Source: Candidatus Levyibacteriota bacterium (GTDB lineage Bacteria > Patescibacteriota > Microgenomatia > Levybacterales > UBA12049). From it: a DNA stretch of 46,208 bases. The stretch covers positions 65,898 through 112,105 of the forward strand of contig JAUSEW010000021.1 in assembly GCA_030651475.1 (NCBI GenBank), read 5' to 3'. This document shows positions 22,676-30,544 of this stretch, piece by piece. Under the pieces are notes generated by a model. It was not told the DNA's origin. It ran no database searches and saw nothing but the letters and a program-made list of their open reading frames with translations. The position numbers were made by a program, and so were the translations under genes. Each line of letters starts with the position of its first letter. Positions within the stretch are counted from its first letter, which is position 1.

Positions 22676-24421
22676 ATGACGTTTCAGGAACTTTCATTGT
22701 TTTTCGAGAAATTAGAGGTTACTGCTTCAAGATTGACGTTGATAGATATCTTATCAGAGCTTTTTAAAAAATCTGCAAAAGAGGAAATCCAAAAAATTGT
22801 TTATCTAACGCAGGGAAGAATTGCTCCATTTTTTGAAGCGACAGAAATTGGCATGGCAGAAAAAAATGTAGCAGAGGCCATAGCGCGTGCGTATGGATCT
22901 TCAAAAGCAGAAGTACTCAAGTTTTATTCCAAACTTGGGGATATGGGTGCAGTTGTTACACAACTGAATTCAAAATCTAGAACTCAAAGTTCAAAAATAA
23001 GCGTTAAGGAAGTTTTTGAGACTCTGACTCAAATTGCTAAGACGAAGGGTGAGGGGACAGTTGAGAAAAGAGCAATTTTGTTTTCGGAACTTCTGAAAAA
23101 ATTAGATGCAAATTCAGCGAAATATTTAGTCAGAATTCCTTTGGGGAATTTGAGGCTGGGAATTGGAGATCCGACTGTTTTGGACGGTTTGGCTAAGGCG
23201 AAATTTGGAGACAAAAGCAAAAGAAAATTACTGGAAGGAGCCTACAATAGAACTTCTGATCTTGGGTTAATTGCGGAAACTCTTTGGAGAGAAGGTTTGG
23301 GCGCGGTTTTGGGATTGAAAATTCAGGTTGGTAAACCAATCCGTTCCGAGCTTTGCGAAAGGCTTCCAAATCCGGAAAAAGCCATAGAAAAAATGAAAGT
23401 TGTAGATGTTCAGTATAAATATGACGGTTTCAGAGTGCAAATTCATAAGGATGGAGAAAAAGTTACTATGTTTTCCAGAAATTTGGAGAATATGACGCAT
23501 ATGTTTCCCGAACTCATCAAGGGAACTCTTGAGCAAGTTAAAGCAAAAACCGCGATTTTGGATACCGAAGCTTTGGCATATAATCCTGATTCCGAAGAAT
23601 TTTTACCATTTCAGGAAACCACCAAAAGGCGAAGGAAGCATAATATAGAAGAGGTCGCTAAAGAACTTCCACTTAAGGCATTTGTCTTCGACCTTTTGTA
23701 CAAAGATGGGAAATCGTATATTGACGAGCCTTTAACCAAAAGACTTGAAGTTTTGAAAGAAACCATCAAGGAGGACGGAATTTTGATCTCTACCAAAACC
23801 CAGACCGTTTCCGATTCTCAAACTTTGTCCTTGATTTTGGAAGATGCTATTTCGAAAGGTCTGGAAGGAGTAGTGATTAAGAAATTGGACAGCAAATACG
23901 AAGCCGGAGCGAGAAATTTTAATTGGGTTAAGCTTAAAAGAAATTCTTCGGGTGAATTAAATGACACGATAGACTGTGTGATTTTGGGATATGTCATGGG
24001 AAAAGGGAAGAGAACAGCTTTTGGAGCAGGAGCGCTTTTGGTCGGAGTATATGATGACAAAAAAGATGAATTTGTGACAGTTTCTAAGATAGGGACGGGT
24101 TTAACCGATGAGGAATGGATAGAGATAAAAATTAAAAGTGAAAAATTAAAAGTGAAAAATAAGCCAGCGAGAGTAAACTCATTAATTAGTCCGAGTGTCT
24201 GGGTTGAACCCAAAATTGTGATAGAAGTTTTGGCAGATGAAATAACCAGAAGCCCAATTCATACGGCAGGCGCTTTTATTAATTCTTCAGGCGAAAGAGA
24301 ACCGGGTTATGCTTTAAGATTTCCCCGATTAGTTTCATTCAGAAGTAATGACAAAAAAGCAGAAGACGCAACAACAGCTAGGGAATTAATTGAAATGTAC
24401 AAGCTACAAAATAAAAAATAA
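22676..24421 (+). CDS. ATP-dependent DNA ligase (archaeal/LigI type)
   Basis: A 581-residue protein. An N-terminal helical DNA-binding region precedes the nucleotidyltransferase domain, whose active-site Lys is in YKYDGFRVQIH (about residue 248 from this start). Motifs EALAYNP, FDLLYKDGKSY, LEGVVIKK and WVKLKR follow, then an OB-fold. It seals nicks. The upstream ATG (22661) overlaps the previous gene; ATG 22676 leaves a 4-nt gap and better matches the family N-terminus MTFQELSLFFEKLE. An AT-rich repeat (24126-24161) adds IKIKSEKLKVKNK in the OB region. Confidence 0.93.
   Translation: MTFQELSLFFEKLEVTASRLTLIDILSELFKKSAKEEIQKIVYLTQGRIAPFFEATEIGMAEKNVAEAIARAYGSSKAEVLKFYSKLGDMGAVVTQLNSKSRTQSSKISVKEVFETLTQIAKTKGEGTVEKRAILFSELLKKLDANSAKYLVRIPLGNLRLGIGDPTVLDGLAKAKFGDKSKRKLLEGAYNRTSDLGLIAETLWREGLGAVLGLKIQVGKPIRSELCERLPNPEKAIEKMKVVDVQYKYDGFRVQIHKDGEKVTMFSRNLENMTHMFPELIKGTLEQVKAKTAILDTEALAYNPDSEEFLPFQETTKRRRKHNIEEVAKELPLKAFVFDLLYKDGKSYIDEPLTKRLEVLKETIKEDGILISTKTQTVSDSQTLSLILEDAISKGLEGVVIKKLDSKYEAGARNFNWVKLKRNSSGELNDTIDCVILGYVMGKGKRTAFGAGALLVGVYDDKKDEFVTVSKIGTGLTDEEWIEIKIKSEKLKVKNKPARVNSLISPSVWVEPKIVIEVLADEITRSPIHTAGAFINSSGEREPGYALRFPRLVSFRSNDKKAEDATTARELIEMYKLQNKK
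24126..24161 (+). repeat. AT-rich in-frame repeat in the ligase
   Basis: AAAATTAAAAGTG repeated units encoding IKIKSEKLKVKN. Confidence 0.65.
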
Positions 24422-24438
24422 AAGATTAAATCTCAAAA

Positions 24439-24795
24439 ATGAATAACAAAAATGATTTTATAAAAAGAGCTTTAAAATTTTCTATTGAAGCTATAAAGCT
24501 TACGGAATTATTTCCCAACAAGCGTCAATTTTGGATTATTGCCGATCAATTAATTAGAAGTGCATGCTCGATAGGGGCAAACATGAAGGAGGCGAATTCC
24601 GCTTCAAGTAAAAAAGATTACATAAACTTTTATAGTCATGCCTTAAAAAGCGCTAATGAAGTAGTATATTGGCTAGATTTACTCAACGAACTTTTGAACA
24701 ACACGGCAATTAATAAGCTAATTTTAGAAGCTAGTGAGTTAGCGAGAATTTTAGCAGCAAGTATTATAACAATGAAAAAATCTCAAGCGAGATAA
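24439..24795 (+). CDS. Four-helix bundle protein (23S IVP / Avd-like)
   Basis: A 118-residue all-helical protein. LFPNKRQFWIIADQLIRSACSIGANMKEA, KKDYINFYSHALKSANEVVYWLDLL and LARILAASIITMKKS follow the family first seen in 23S rRNA intervening sequences and in Avd of diversity-generating retroelements. Free-standing copies are frequent in CPR genomes and of unknown role. No reverse transcriptase or variable-repeat pair is visible here. It lies between ligase and EndoQ. Confidence 0.85.
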   Translation: MNNKNDFIKRALKFSIEAIKLTELFPNKRQFWIIADQLIRSACSIGANMKEANSASSKKDYINFYSHALKSANEVVYWLDLLNELLNNTAINKLILEASELARILAASIITMKKSQAR

Positions 24796-24829
24796 GATTT
24801 AAGATTTTATTTTTAATATTTAATTTATT

Positions 24830-26209
24830 ATGGAGTTTGTTGCCGACCTGCATTTACATTCCAAATATTCCCGCGCGGTTTCGCAGAATATGGTTTTGCC
24901 GATAATGGCAAAATGGGCACAGAAAAAAGGACTGGGAATAATTTCCTCCTCCGACTGGACCCATCCTCTCTGGCTTAGGGAAATGAAAGCAGAATTGGAA
25001 GAAGCATCAGAGGGCTTGTACAAACTCAAAGGACAATCTTCGCCTTTATTTCTTCTCTCAACAGAAATTGCCAGCATCTACACAGAAGCAGGAAAATTAA
25101 GAAGGATACATAACTTATTATTTTCTCCCAATATAGAAACAGCCGAGAAAATCAATAAAAAACTTTTGGGTCTAGGATGCAACCTCTCATCTGACGGAAG
25201 ACCAATCATCGGATTATCTTCAAGGCATCTTTTGGAGCTGGTTTTGGAAATCGACGAACGCATTATGCTAATTCCCTGCCACATTTGGACACCTCATTTC
25301 GGAATGTATGGTTCAGCCAGCGGTTTTGATTCTTTAAATCAAGCCTTTGGAGAGTTGGACAAATATATTTACGGCATAGAAACCGGACTTTCCAGCGATC
25401 CGGCGATGAATTGGCAGGTGGAGGAACTTGATAACCGTTCGATTTTGTCATTTTCTGATGCCCATAGCCCGGCAAAGATGGGAAGAGAGGCGACCGTTTT
25501 TACAATTCAAAATTCAAAAAGCAAAAGTCAAAATTACAATTCAAAATTAAAAATTTCGTACGACGATATAGCGGCTGCGATAAAAAGAGATCCGGAGGGA
25601 AAATTTAAAATTGGGTATACAATTGAATTTTATCCGGAAGAGGGGAAATATCATTTTTCCGGACACAGAAATTGCAAGATAGTAAGAGGACCCAATGATA
25701 CCAAAACCGACGGCAACATCTGTCCTGTTTGCAAAAGACGATTGACAGAAGGCGTTTTGCATAGAGTTCAGCAGCTGGCAAAAAAATCTATGAGTGATGT
25801 TGTGCAAGAAAAAATAAGCCCAAGCGGAATAAAATGGCATGTCGCTAGATCCAAAAATCACCCACCCTTTGTCAAGCTTGTGCCATTTCTTGAAGTTATT
25901 GCCGAAGCTATGGAATCGACAACGGCAAGTATTAAGGTCAAGACCAAATTTGATGAGCTTTGCGCTCAATTGGGGACGGAAATAGAAATCCTTTTAAGAA
26001 TTCCGATTGAAAAAATATCACAAGCCGCAGGAGCGAAAATCGCCGAAGGCGTTGCCAAGGTTAGAAACGGAAATATAGCAATTGATCCGGGGTATGACGG
26101 GGAGTATGGAAAAGTAAAAATTTGGAATCCTGAAAAAGACCCTTCGGCAGACTCAGGGCATGGGAAGATAGAAGAGCCAAAAACTGACCAAATAGGACTT
26201 CAATTTTAG
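24830..26209 (+). CDS. Endonuclease Q (PHP-domain DNA repair nuclease)
   Basis: A 459-residue protein. DLHLHSKYSRA gives the PHP metal-binding start. SSDWTHPLW, STEIASIY, PCHIWTPHFGMYGS and SFSDAHSPAKMGRE supply the other metal ligands. A zinc-finger region, GHRNCKI...NICPVCKRRL, follows. This is the EndoQ layout; EndoQ cleaves 5' to deaminated bases and is known mainly from Thermococcales and a few bacteria. The C-terminal helix-hairpin-helix-like AGAKIAEGVAKV may bind DNA. Two repeats occur: AT-rich at 25501-25555 and CTTCGGC-type at 26141-26158. Confidence 0.88.
   Translation: MEFVADLHLHSKYSRAVSQNMVLPIMAKWAQKKGLGIISSSDWTHPLWLREMKAELEEASEGLYKLKGQSSPLFLLSTEIASIYTEAGKLRRIHNLLFSPNIETAEKINKKLLGLGCNLSSDGRPIIGLSSRHLLELVLEIDERIMLIPCHIWTPHFGMYGSASGFDSLNQAFGELDKYIYGIETGLSSDPAMNWQVEELDNRSILSFSDAHSPAKMGREATVFTIQNSKSKSQNYNSKLKISYDDIAAAIKRDPEGKFKIGYTIEFYPEEGKYHFSGHRNCKIVRGPNDTKTDGNICPVCKRRLTEGVLHRVQQLAKKSMSDVVQEKISPSGIKWHVARSKNHPPFVKLVPFLEVIAEAMESTTASIKVKTKFDELCAQLGTEIEILLRIPIEKISQAAGAKIAEGVAKVRNGNIAIDPGYDGEYGKVKIWNPEKDPSADSGHGKIEEPKTDQIGLQF
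25501..25555 (+). repeat. AT-rich in-frame repeat in EndoQ
   Basis: ATTCAAAATTCAAAAAGCAA-like sequence encoding IQNSKSKSQNYNSKLKI, between the PHP domain and the zinc region. Confidence 0.65.
26141..26158 (+). repeat. CTTCGAC-family repeat in the EndoQ C-terminus
   Basis: CCTTCGGCAGACTCAGGG in frame as PSADSG. Confidence 0.6.
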
Positions 26210-26211
26210 CA

Positions 26212-26316
26212 ACTCCTGCGATAGCCAAAGATACATTAGATAGTATTAAAAGATATTTTGATAGAGTAGTTGCTTTGCATATTGTTGGTAAATTTCAGAT
26301 GAAGAAACAGCTTTGA
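26212..26316 (+). pseudogene. Possible phosphoribosyltransferase 3' remnant
   Basis: Directly after the EndoQ stop, in another frame and without a start, 34 codons read TPAIAKDTLDSIKRYFDRVV, then ALHIVGKFQMKKQL and a stop. The 'ATPAIA.DT...I....D.VV.L' pattern recalls the end of type I phosphoribosyltransferase domains. I read this as the tail of a lost gene; the family assignment is weak. Confidence 0.35.
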
Positions 26317-26339
26317 TTTTAAAAAGATAAAATTAAAAT

Positions 26340-26368
26340 TTGACAAACAATCCGTTTATTGATATAAA
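26340..26368 (+). promoter_or_regulatory. Promoter of the 26377 gene
   Basis: TTGACA (26340-26345), a 17-nt spacer and TATAAA (26363-26368), eight bases before the ATG. Confidence 0.75.
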
Positions 26369-26376
26369 GCTAATCT

Positions 26377-26937
26377 ATGCTAGGCGAAGTACCTTTTCAC
26401 GTTTTGTGTACAGCGGAAGCGAATAGGAAATTGGAAAGGCAAATACAGGAAATAATACTTACTAAACTTTTTGCTGAAAAATTGAGATTAGAACAGTCTA
26501 CGTATAGAAAAAATCTCCCTCTTTTTAAGAAAAAAACAAACAGTGTTGATGTACTACAGATTATAGTGGAAGGAAGATTACCTTTAAGCGAGATTGCTGA
26601 AAAAGCAGGTATTCTTTGCGGTTACGAAATTGGACATTTGGACAAACCGGAATATGGACATTTTGCTGGAAAACCACCATATGTAGTACATTTAAGAATT
26701 GGAAATGGTCAGCTTAAGAAAGGAGAAAGGGAAGCAACTCTACTGGATGGAATTGGCTTAGTCATAATGCATCCGGAAAAAATAGAGATAAACTCTTTTC
26801 TTGTCTGCGCAGATTCCAAAATGGGAGCAGGCTATTTAGCTGCTATAAGACGGGTAGAAACTGGAACTGAAGTATTTTACGCTTCAAAACAAGATATTGG
26901 AAGCCCTAAATTCCAACGATTAATAAGGGTTAAATAA
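26377..26937 (+). CDS. Unknown soluble protein
   Basis: A 186-residue protein, apparently cytoplasmic. A basic helical N-terminal third (to about residue 55) precedes a more globular part with GHFAGKPPYVVHLRIGNGQ and DGIGLVIMHPEKI. No family recognised. It is transcribed alone from a near-consensus promoter. The start is fixed by the promoter spacing. Confidence 0.62.
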   Translation: MLGEVPFHVLCTAEANRKLERQIQEIILTKLFAEKLRLEQSTYRKNLPLFKKKTNSVDVLQIIVEGRLPLSEIAEKAGILCGYEIGHLDKPEYGHFAGKPPYVVHLRIGNGQLKKGEREATLLDGIGLVIMHPEKIEINSFLVCADSKMGAGYLAAIRRVETGTEVFYASKQDIGSPKFQRLIRVK

Positions 26938-27003
26938 ATTCAACCTATTTCCTCTTTCAATCATTCATTTTTTTTGCTATCATTAAGATTGAATGTTTTG
27001 ACA

Positions 27004-27621
27004 ATGAAATTGATTGTTGGATTGGGAAATCCCGGAGAAAAATACGAAAAGACTCGCCATAATTTGGGTTTTATGGTAATTGAAAAATTTCTCAAAGACT
27101 TCGAGCCGGTCAGAAAAACCGTTTGGGAGAACCAAAATAAATTCAAAAGCGATATTGTCCAGCTTGAATGGCAAAGGACACATGGCGGTTTGGAAAAGGT
27201 GATTCTTGCCAAACCCAAAACTTATATGAATAATTCGGGAATGGCAGTAAGATTAATTTCTGACTTTTTCAAGATAAGCTGTTCGGATATCTGGATTGTC
27301 AATGACGATATTGATTTGCCTTTGGGCGCAATGAAAATAAGATTTGGCGGAGCATCAGCCGGACATCACGGAGTTGACTCGGTTATGTCCAGCCTTGGAA
27401 CAGATAAATTTTGGAGATTTAGAATGGGAACAGGAATAAAAAATCAAAAATTAAATATTAAAAATCAAAAATTGAAAAACGTTGAGGATTTTGTATTAAG
27501 GATGTTTTCCGGATCGGAGAAAGGAAAAGTAAAGGAAATGATTAAAAGAGGAGCAAAGGCAATCGAGATGGCTTTGGAAGAAGGGATAGAAGCTTCGCAA
27601 AACCGCTTCAACACAAAATAA
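27004..27621 (+). CDS. pth: Peptidyl-tRNA hydrolase
   Basis: A 205-residue enzyme that recycles peptidyl-tRNA. KLIVGLGNPGEKYEKTRHNLGF has the Asn and the catalytic His, KPKTYMNNSGMAV the second Asn, and VNDDIDLPLGAMKIRFGGASAGHHGVDSV the catalytic Asp. The ATG at 27004 is chosen over 26974 because the protein then starts MKLIVGLGNPG as in the family. TATCAT at 26978-26983 would start transcription near 26990. An AT-rich repeat at 27435-27480 adds IKNQKLNIKNQKLKN. Confidence 0.95.
   Translation: MKLIVGLGNPGEKYEKTRHNLGFMVIEKFLKDFEPVRKTVWENQNKFKSDIVQLEWQRTHGGLEKVILAKPKTYMNNSGMAVRLISDFFKISCSDIWIVNDDIDLPLGAMKIRFGGASAGHHGVDSVMSSLGTDKFWRFRMGTGIKNQKLNIKNQKLKNVEDFVLRMFSGSEKGKVKEMIKRGAKAIEMALEEGIEASQNRFNTK
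27435..27480 (+). repeat. AT-rich in-frame repeat in pth
   Basis: ATCAAAAATTAAATATTAAA-type units encoding IKNQKLNIKNQKLKN. Confidence 0.7.
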
Positions 27622-27625
27622 TTTT

Positions 27626-27910
27626 ATGCAGACGGTTGGGCAGATCCTTAAAAAATTTAATCCTCAAAAAGATAAATATATTTCTCGTGAATTTCAGGCA
27701 TTCGGAGTATATTTGGCAGAAGAGCTTGGAGATTACAAGCACAGCGGTATGTATATAAAGCTTGCGAAAACAGTGCACCGCGCCATTTTGGAAAAGGCTC
27801 TTTCTTTCGTTTCCGACAGCAATGCCAGAAATAAAATAGGTCTTTTTATGTGGAAGATGAAGCAGTTGAGAGAAGAAGCAGAGAAAAGAACTTTGGCTAA
27901 GCAAAAATAA
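27626..27910 (+). CDS. Unknown small basic helical protein
   Basis: A 94-residue protein with a long helical C-terminus (FMWKMKQLREEAEKRTLAKQK). It starts four bases after pth. I do not recognise a family; its position and coding pattern support a real gene. Confidence 0.6.
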   Translation: MQTVGQILKKFNPQKDKYISREFQAFGVYLAEELGDYKHSGMYIKLAKTVHRAILEKALSFVSDSNARNKIGLFMWKMKQLREEAEKRTLAKQK

Positions 27911-27914
27911 TTTT

Positions 27915-28427
27915 ATGAAGAAATCTTACTTTTTGGGTTTCGCAGCGTCTCTAATTTTATTGACTATAGCTTTTTTATTCAGAGACAGATTATCTGACTT
28001 TAAGTCCCTAGGATTACTCGGAATATTTTTAATCAATCTTTTGGGCAATGCCACGCTTTTTCTTCCGGCTCCTGCTATCGCTTCTGTTGTCGCAGGAGGA
28101 TTATTGTATCCCGCCATCTTGGTTGCTTTGGCTGCTTCATTTGGGGCAAGCCTTGGAGATATGATAGGTTTTTTCTTAGGCATCTCGGGAAAAGCTCTAT
28201 TTATAAAAAATCACCACAAATGGTATATGTTCCTTCACGATATTTTCAAAAAGTATGGGAGTTTCATTATCTTTATCGTTGCTCTTATTCCCAATCCCTT
28301 TTTCGACGTGATAGGAATTTTGGCCGGAGTTTTTTCTTTTTCTTTTTATCGTTTTTTTATTCCTCTTTTTTTAGGAAGATTGATACGAAACTTACTTCTT
28401 GCTTACTTTGGAGTTTTCCTTAAATGA
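27915..28427 (+). CDS. VTT/SNARE-associated (DedA-like) membrane protein
   Basis: A 170-residue protein with four to five membrane segments. FLPAPAIASVVAGGLLYPAILVALAASFGASLGDMIGFFLG and a following NPFFDVIGILAGVFSFSFYRFFI match the VTT domain, including its re-entrant loop pattern. Such proteins act as lipid scramblases or flippases. The stop overlaps acylphosphatase by 4 bp. Confidence 0.85.
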   Translation: MKKSYFLGFAASLILLTIAFLFRDRLSDFKSLGLLGIFLINLLGNATLFLPAPAIASVVAGGLLYPAILVALAASFGASLGDMIGFFLGISGKALFIKNHHKWYMFLHDIFKKYGSFIIFIVALIPNPFFDVIGILAGVFSFSFYRFFIPLFLGRLIRNLLLAYFGVFLK

Positions 28428-28696
28428 GAGTCCACGTTTTTATATCAGGTTTTGTTCAGGGAGTTGGTTTTAGGTATTTTCTCAAAAGACAGGCAAGAAG
28501 ATTGGGTCTTAACGGATTTGCAAGAAATACAATTGACAGAAGAGTAGAGGCTGTTTTTGGGGGAGAAAAAGAGAAGTTGGACGAAATAATTAAAATCTGC
28601 AGAAAAGGAGCGTTTTTATCAGAAGTAGAAAACGTAGAGGTAAAATGGGAAAGTCCCCAAAAAGACATACCCTCCCCATTTGAAATTATCCGATAA
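28424..28696 (+). CDS. acyP: Acylphosphatase
   Basis: A 90-residue enzyme hydrolysing acyl phosphates. VFISGFVQGVGFRYFLKRQA has the catalytic Arg, and LNGFARNTIDRRVEAVFGG the catalytic Asn and strand pattern. Length is typical. Confidence 0.95.
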   Translation: MRVHVFISGFVQGVGFRYFLKRQARRLGLNGFARNTIDRRVEAVFGGEKEKLDEIIKICRKGAFLSEVENVEVKWESPQKDIPSPFEIIR

Positions 28697-28718
28697 AAAA
28701 GATTTTCCTCTTAAAATT

Positions 28719-28727
28719 TGATATAAT
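28719..28727 (+). promoter_or_regulatory. Extended -10 promoter of the ZIP transporter
   Basis: TGA followed by TATAAT (28722-28727). Start expected about four bases before ATG 28738. Confidence 0.6.
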
Positions 28728-28737
28728 TTTAAATACA

Positions 28738-29487
28738 ATGCTTTTGACGATTTTATTAGCCACTTTTTTAGCTTCCATTTCCTCACTTTTTCTGGTGGCA
28801 ATTCTTCTCTTGCACAAAAGTTTTATCAAGAAAATTTCATTTTCCCTTGTTGCGTTCGCAGCCGGGGCACTTCTGGCAACAGGCTTTTTGGATACCTTAA
28901 AAGAGGCAGTCGAGATAAAAGGAGAAGAAGTATTTCTTTGGGTGACTATTGCAATTGCAGGATTTTTCGTCATAGAGCGTTTATTTCTTTTTTTGCATCA
29001 TCATGATGAAGAAGATCAACCTGTCGGTGGAGAAACAATGCGTTTGCCTACGGCGTTTTTGATATTTGGAGATGCTTTGCATAATTTTATTGATGGAGCA
29101 TCGATTGCCGCAACGTTTCTGGTGAGTTTTCCACTAGGTCTTGTTACAACTCTGGCAGTATTTATTCATGAGATTCCGCATGAGCTTGGAGATTTTGGAA
29201 TTCTTATCCATAAAGGGTGGGGAAGAGGATGGGTTCTTTGGTTTAATGTACTAACAGGAGTAGCTGCAATTGCCGGAGCGATTCTGGCATTTTACTTGGG
29301 CAATATTTTTGAAGATGCTGTTCCTATTCTTCTGGCTATAACTACGGGCAATTTTATTTACCTTTCCGCAACGGATTTACTTCCTGAAATTCATCATAAA
29401 GCAAAGAGGAGTTTAGCTCTTTCTCACACTCTTTTCTTTATAGCAGGGATTGTTTTGATAGCGGTTCTGATAAAGCTTCTGGGGTAA
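28738..29487 (+). CDS. ZIP family divalent metal transporter
   Basis: A 249-residue protein of about eight helices. A His-rich loop (HHHDEED) separates helices 3 and 4. DALHNFIDGASIAATF and HEIPHELGDFGIL are the two metal-binding helices of ZIP proteins. It imports Zn2+, Fe2+ or Mn2+. It stands alone, upstream of the metal/redox region, and converges with the DsbA-like gene. Confidence 0.9.
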   Translation: MLLTILLATFLASISSLFLVAILLLHKSFIKKISFSLVAFAAGALLATGFLDTLKEAVEIKGEEVFLWVTIAIAGFFVIERLFLFLHHHDEEDQPVGGETMRLPTAFLIFGDALHNFIDGASIAATFLVSFPLGLVTTLAVFIHEIPHELGDFGILIHKGWGRGWVLWFNVLTGVAAIAGAILAFYLGNIFEDAVPILLAITTGNFIYLSATDLLPEIHHKAKRSLALSHTLFFIAGIVLIAVLIKLLG

Positions 29488-29490
29488 AGA

Positions 29491-30225
29491 TTACTTTACT
29501 TTCGCAAGTTCTGCATCCAATATTGCTTTGAATGCGCTGTAAGGTTGCGCGCCTACGACTGTTTGACCGTTGATGAACGTTGTCGGAGTTCCGTTCACTC
29601 CTGCTTTTTGTCCGGCTGCCAAATCATCAGTAACATTTTTTGCATACTTGTCCGAGTCAAGACAGGAATTAAACTTAGCGGTGTCAAGCGAAAGCGCTTG
29701 AGCAAAGCCTTTTAATTTGTCTTTGGCAAAAGTTCCTGATCTTTCCGGACCTTGGTTCTTGTAAAGATAATCATGATATTCCCAGAATTTTCCCTGTTCG
29801 TTAGCGCATTCCGAAGCTTGCGCAGCCCAGGTTGATTCATCTCCCAGAAAGGCGAAGTGCCGGAAAGAAAATTTAACTTTCCCGGTATTTACATAATCTT
29901 TAATAAGGTTTGGCTCAACGTCCTTAAACCACCTCTCGCAGAAGGGGCATTGAAAATCTCCAAACTCCACCACTGTTACTTTCGCATTTTTACTGCCAAG
30001 TACGGGAAGATGACCATTGTCAACCTCGACTTTAGCAGGAGCAGCCGCTTGATTGGGTTGGCTTGGTGCAGTTGCGGCTGGCGTTGTTTTCGTAGCTACC
30101 CCCTGATTTTGCAATGACAGCTTTGTCGTAAGAGAACCCAACAGGAATACAGCTACTAATAAAAGAACCAAAAGAATAGGAGTAGAAGATGAAAGGTCGC
30201 TAAGAAATTTACTATTTTTTGCCAT
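29491..30225 (-). CDS. Membrane-anchored DsbA-like thiol oxidoreductase
   Basis: A 244-residue protein. An N-terminal anchor (about residues 15-37) and a Thr/Ala/Pro-rich linker precede a thioredoxin-fold domain with VVEFGDFQCPFCERWF (CPFC active site), a helical insert and VNGTPTTFINGQTVVGA (cis-Pro). It would form or shuffle disulfides outside the cell. The frame opens at 30270, but the promoter (TTGACA at 30263-30258) lies inside that extension, so MAKNSKFL at 30225 is used. CcdA encoded nearby could reduce it. Confidence 0.9.
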   Translation of the reverse strand: MAKNSKFLSDLSSSTPILLVLLLVAVFLLGSLTTKLSLQNQGVATKTTPAATAPSQPNQAAAPAKVEVDNGHLPVLGSKNAKVTVVEFGDFQCPFCERWFKDVEPNLIKDYVNTGKVKFSFRHFAFLGDESTWAAQASECANEQGKFWEYHDYLYKNQGPERSGTFAKDKLKGFAQALSLDTAKFNSCLDSDKYAKNVTDDLAAGQKAGVNGTPTTFINGQTVVGAQPYSAFKAILDAELAKVK

Positions 30226-30234
30226 TAGACAATT

Positions 30235-30263
30235 ATTGTGAGGGTTTATTAAATAATTGTCAA
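30235..30263 (-). promoter_or_regulatory. Promoter of the DsbA-like gene
   Basis: Minus strand: TTGACA (30263-30258), a 17-nt spacer and CACAAT (30240-30235). Start about three bases before the ATG. Confidence 0.55.
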
Positions 30264-30427
30264 TATCCAAAACTTGAAATTATAACTTTGGTTTCAAAAG
30301 ATTCTAATCTTTTGGCTCTTTTTCCTTTTTTATTTTTGTCTTCTCCCTTTATCCAGCTTATAATCTGGCGTAAAGATATTGGCGTAGGCCAGCTGGTTAG
30401 AAATGGTGCTGTGTATATTTGGTTCAT
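30260..30427 (-). CDS. Possible 55-residue basic protein
   Basis: A short minus-strand frame starting at 30427 behind AAGGAATAA and reading MNQIYTAPFLTSWPTPISLR followed by a Lys-rich tail. It ends inside the promoter of the DsbA-like gene. No family recognised. Its favour is the SD-like spacing and an open frame; the opposite strand also has a short frame here, so coding is uncertain. An 8-bp hairpin (CAAAAGAT/ATCTTTTG, near 30296-30315) lies within it. Confidence 0.33.
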   Translation of the reverse strand: MNQIYTAPFLTSWPTPISLRQIISWIKGEDKNKKGKRAKRLESFETKVIISSFGY

Positions 30428-30463
30428 ATTTATTCCTTTCTGGAAATAATATATATCTTATGC

Positions 30464-30477
30464 ACTGCAAGTGCAGT
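30464..30477. promoter_or_regulatory. Palindrome between dsbA-like and crp-like genes
   Basis: ACTGCA-AG-TGCAGT, a perfect 6+6 inverted repeat, 28 bp upstream of the crp -35 box. It is a plausible operator for the Crp/Fnr-type protein itself. Confidence 0.45.
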
Positions 30478-30504
30478 AACTTGGATTACCGAAAATATGT
30501 GAGA

Positions 30505-30533
30505 TTGCTTACTGAATTTTATTCTGCTATACT
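30505..30533 (+). promoter_or_regulatory. Promoter of the Crp/Fnr-like gene
   Basis: TTGCTT (30505-30510), a 17-nt spacer and TATACT (30528-30533, with TGC before it). Start about five bases before ATG 30545. Confidence 0.7.
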
Positions 30534-30544
30534 TTTGCGGCAAA

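Noticed and set aside
24439-24795. A diversity-generating retroelement around the Avd-like gene
   Set aside because: No reverse transcriptase and no template/variable repeat pair are visible within several kb.
30219-30449. Plus-strand 76-codon frame between dsbA-like and crp-like genes
   Set aside because: It has no SD and crosses the dsbA-like promoter; the minus-strand 55-codon frame is a better, though weak, candidate.
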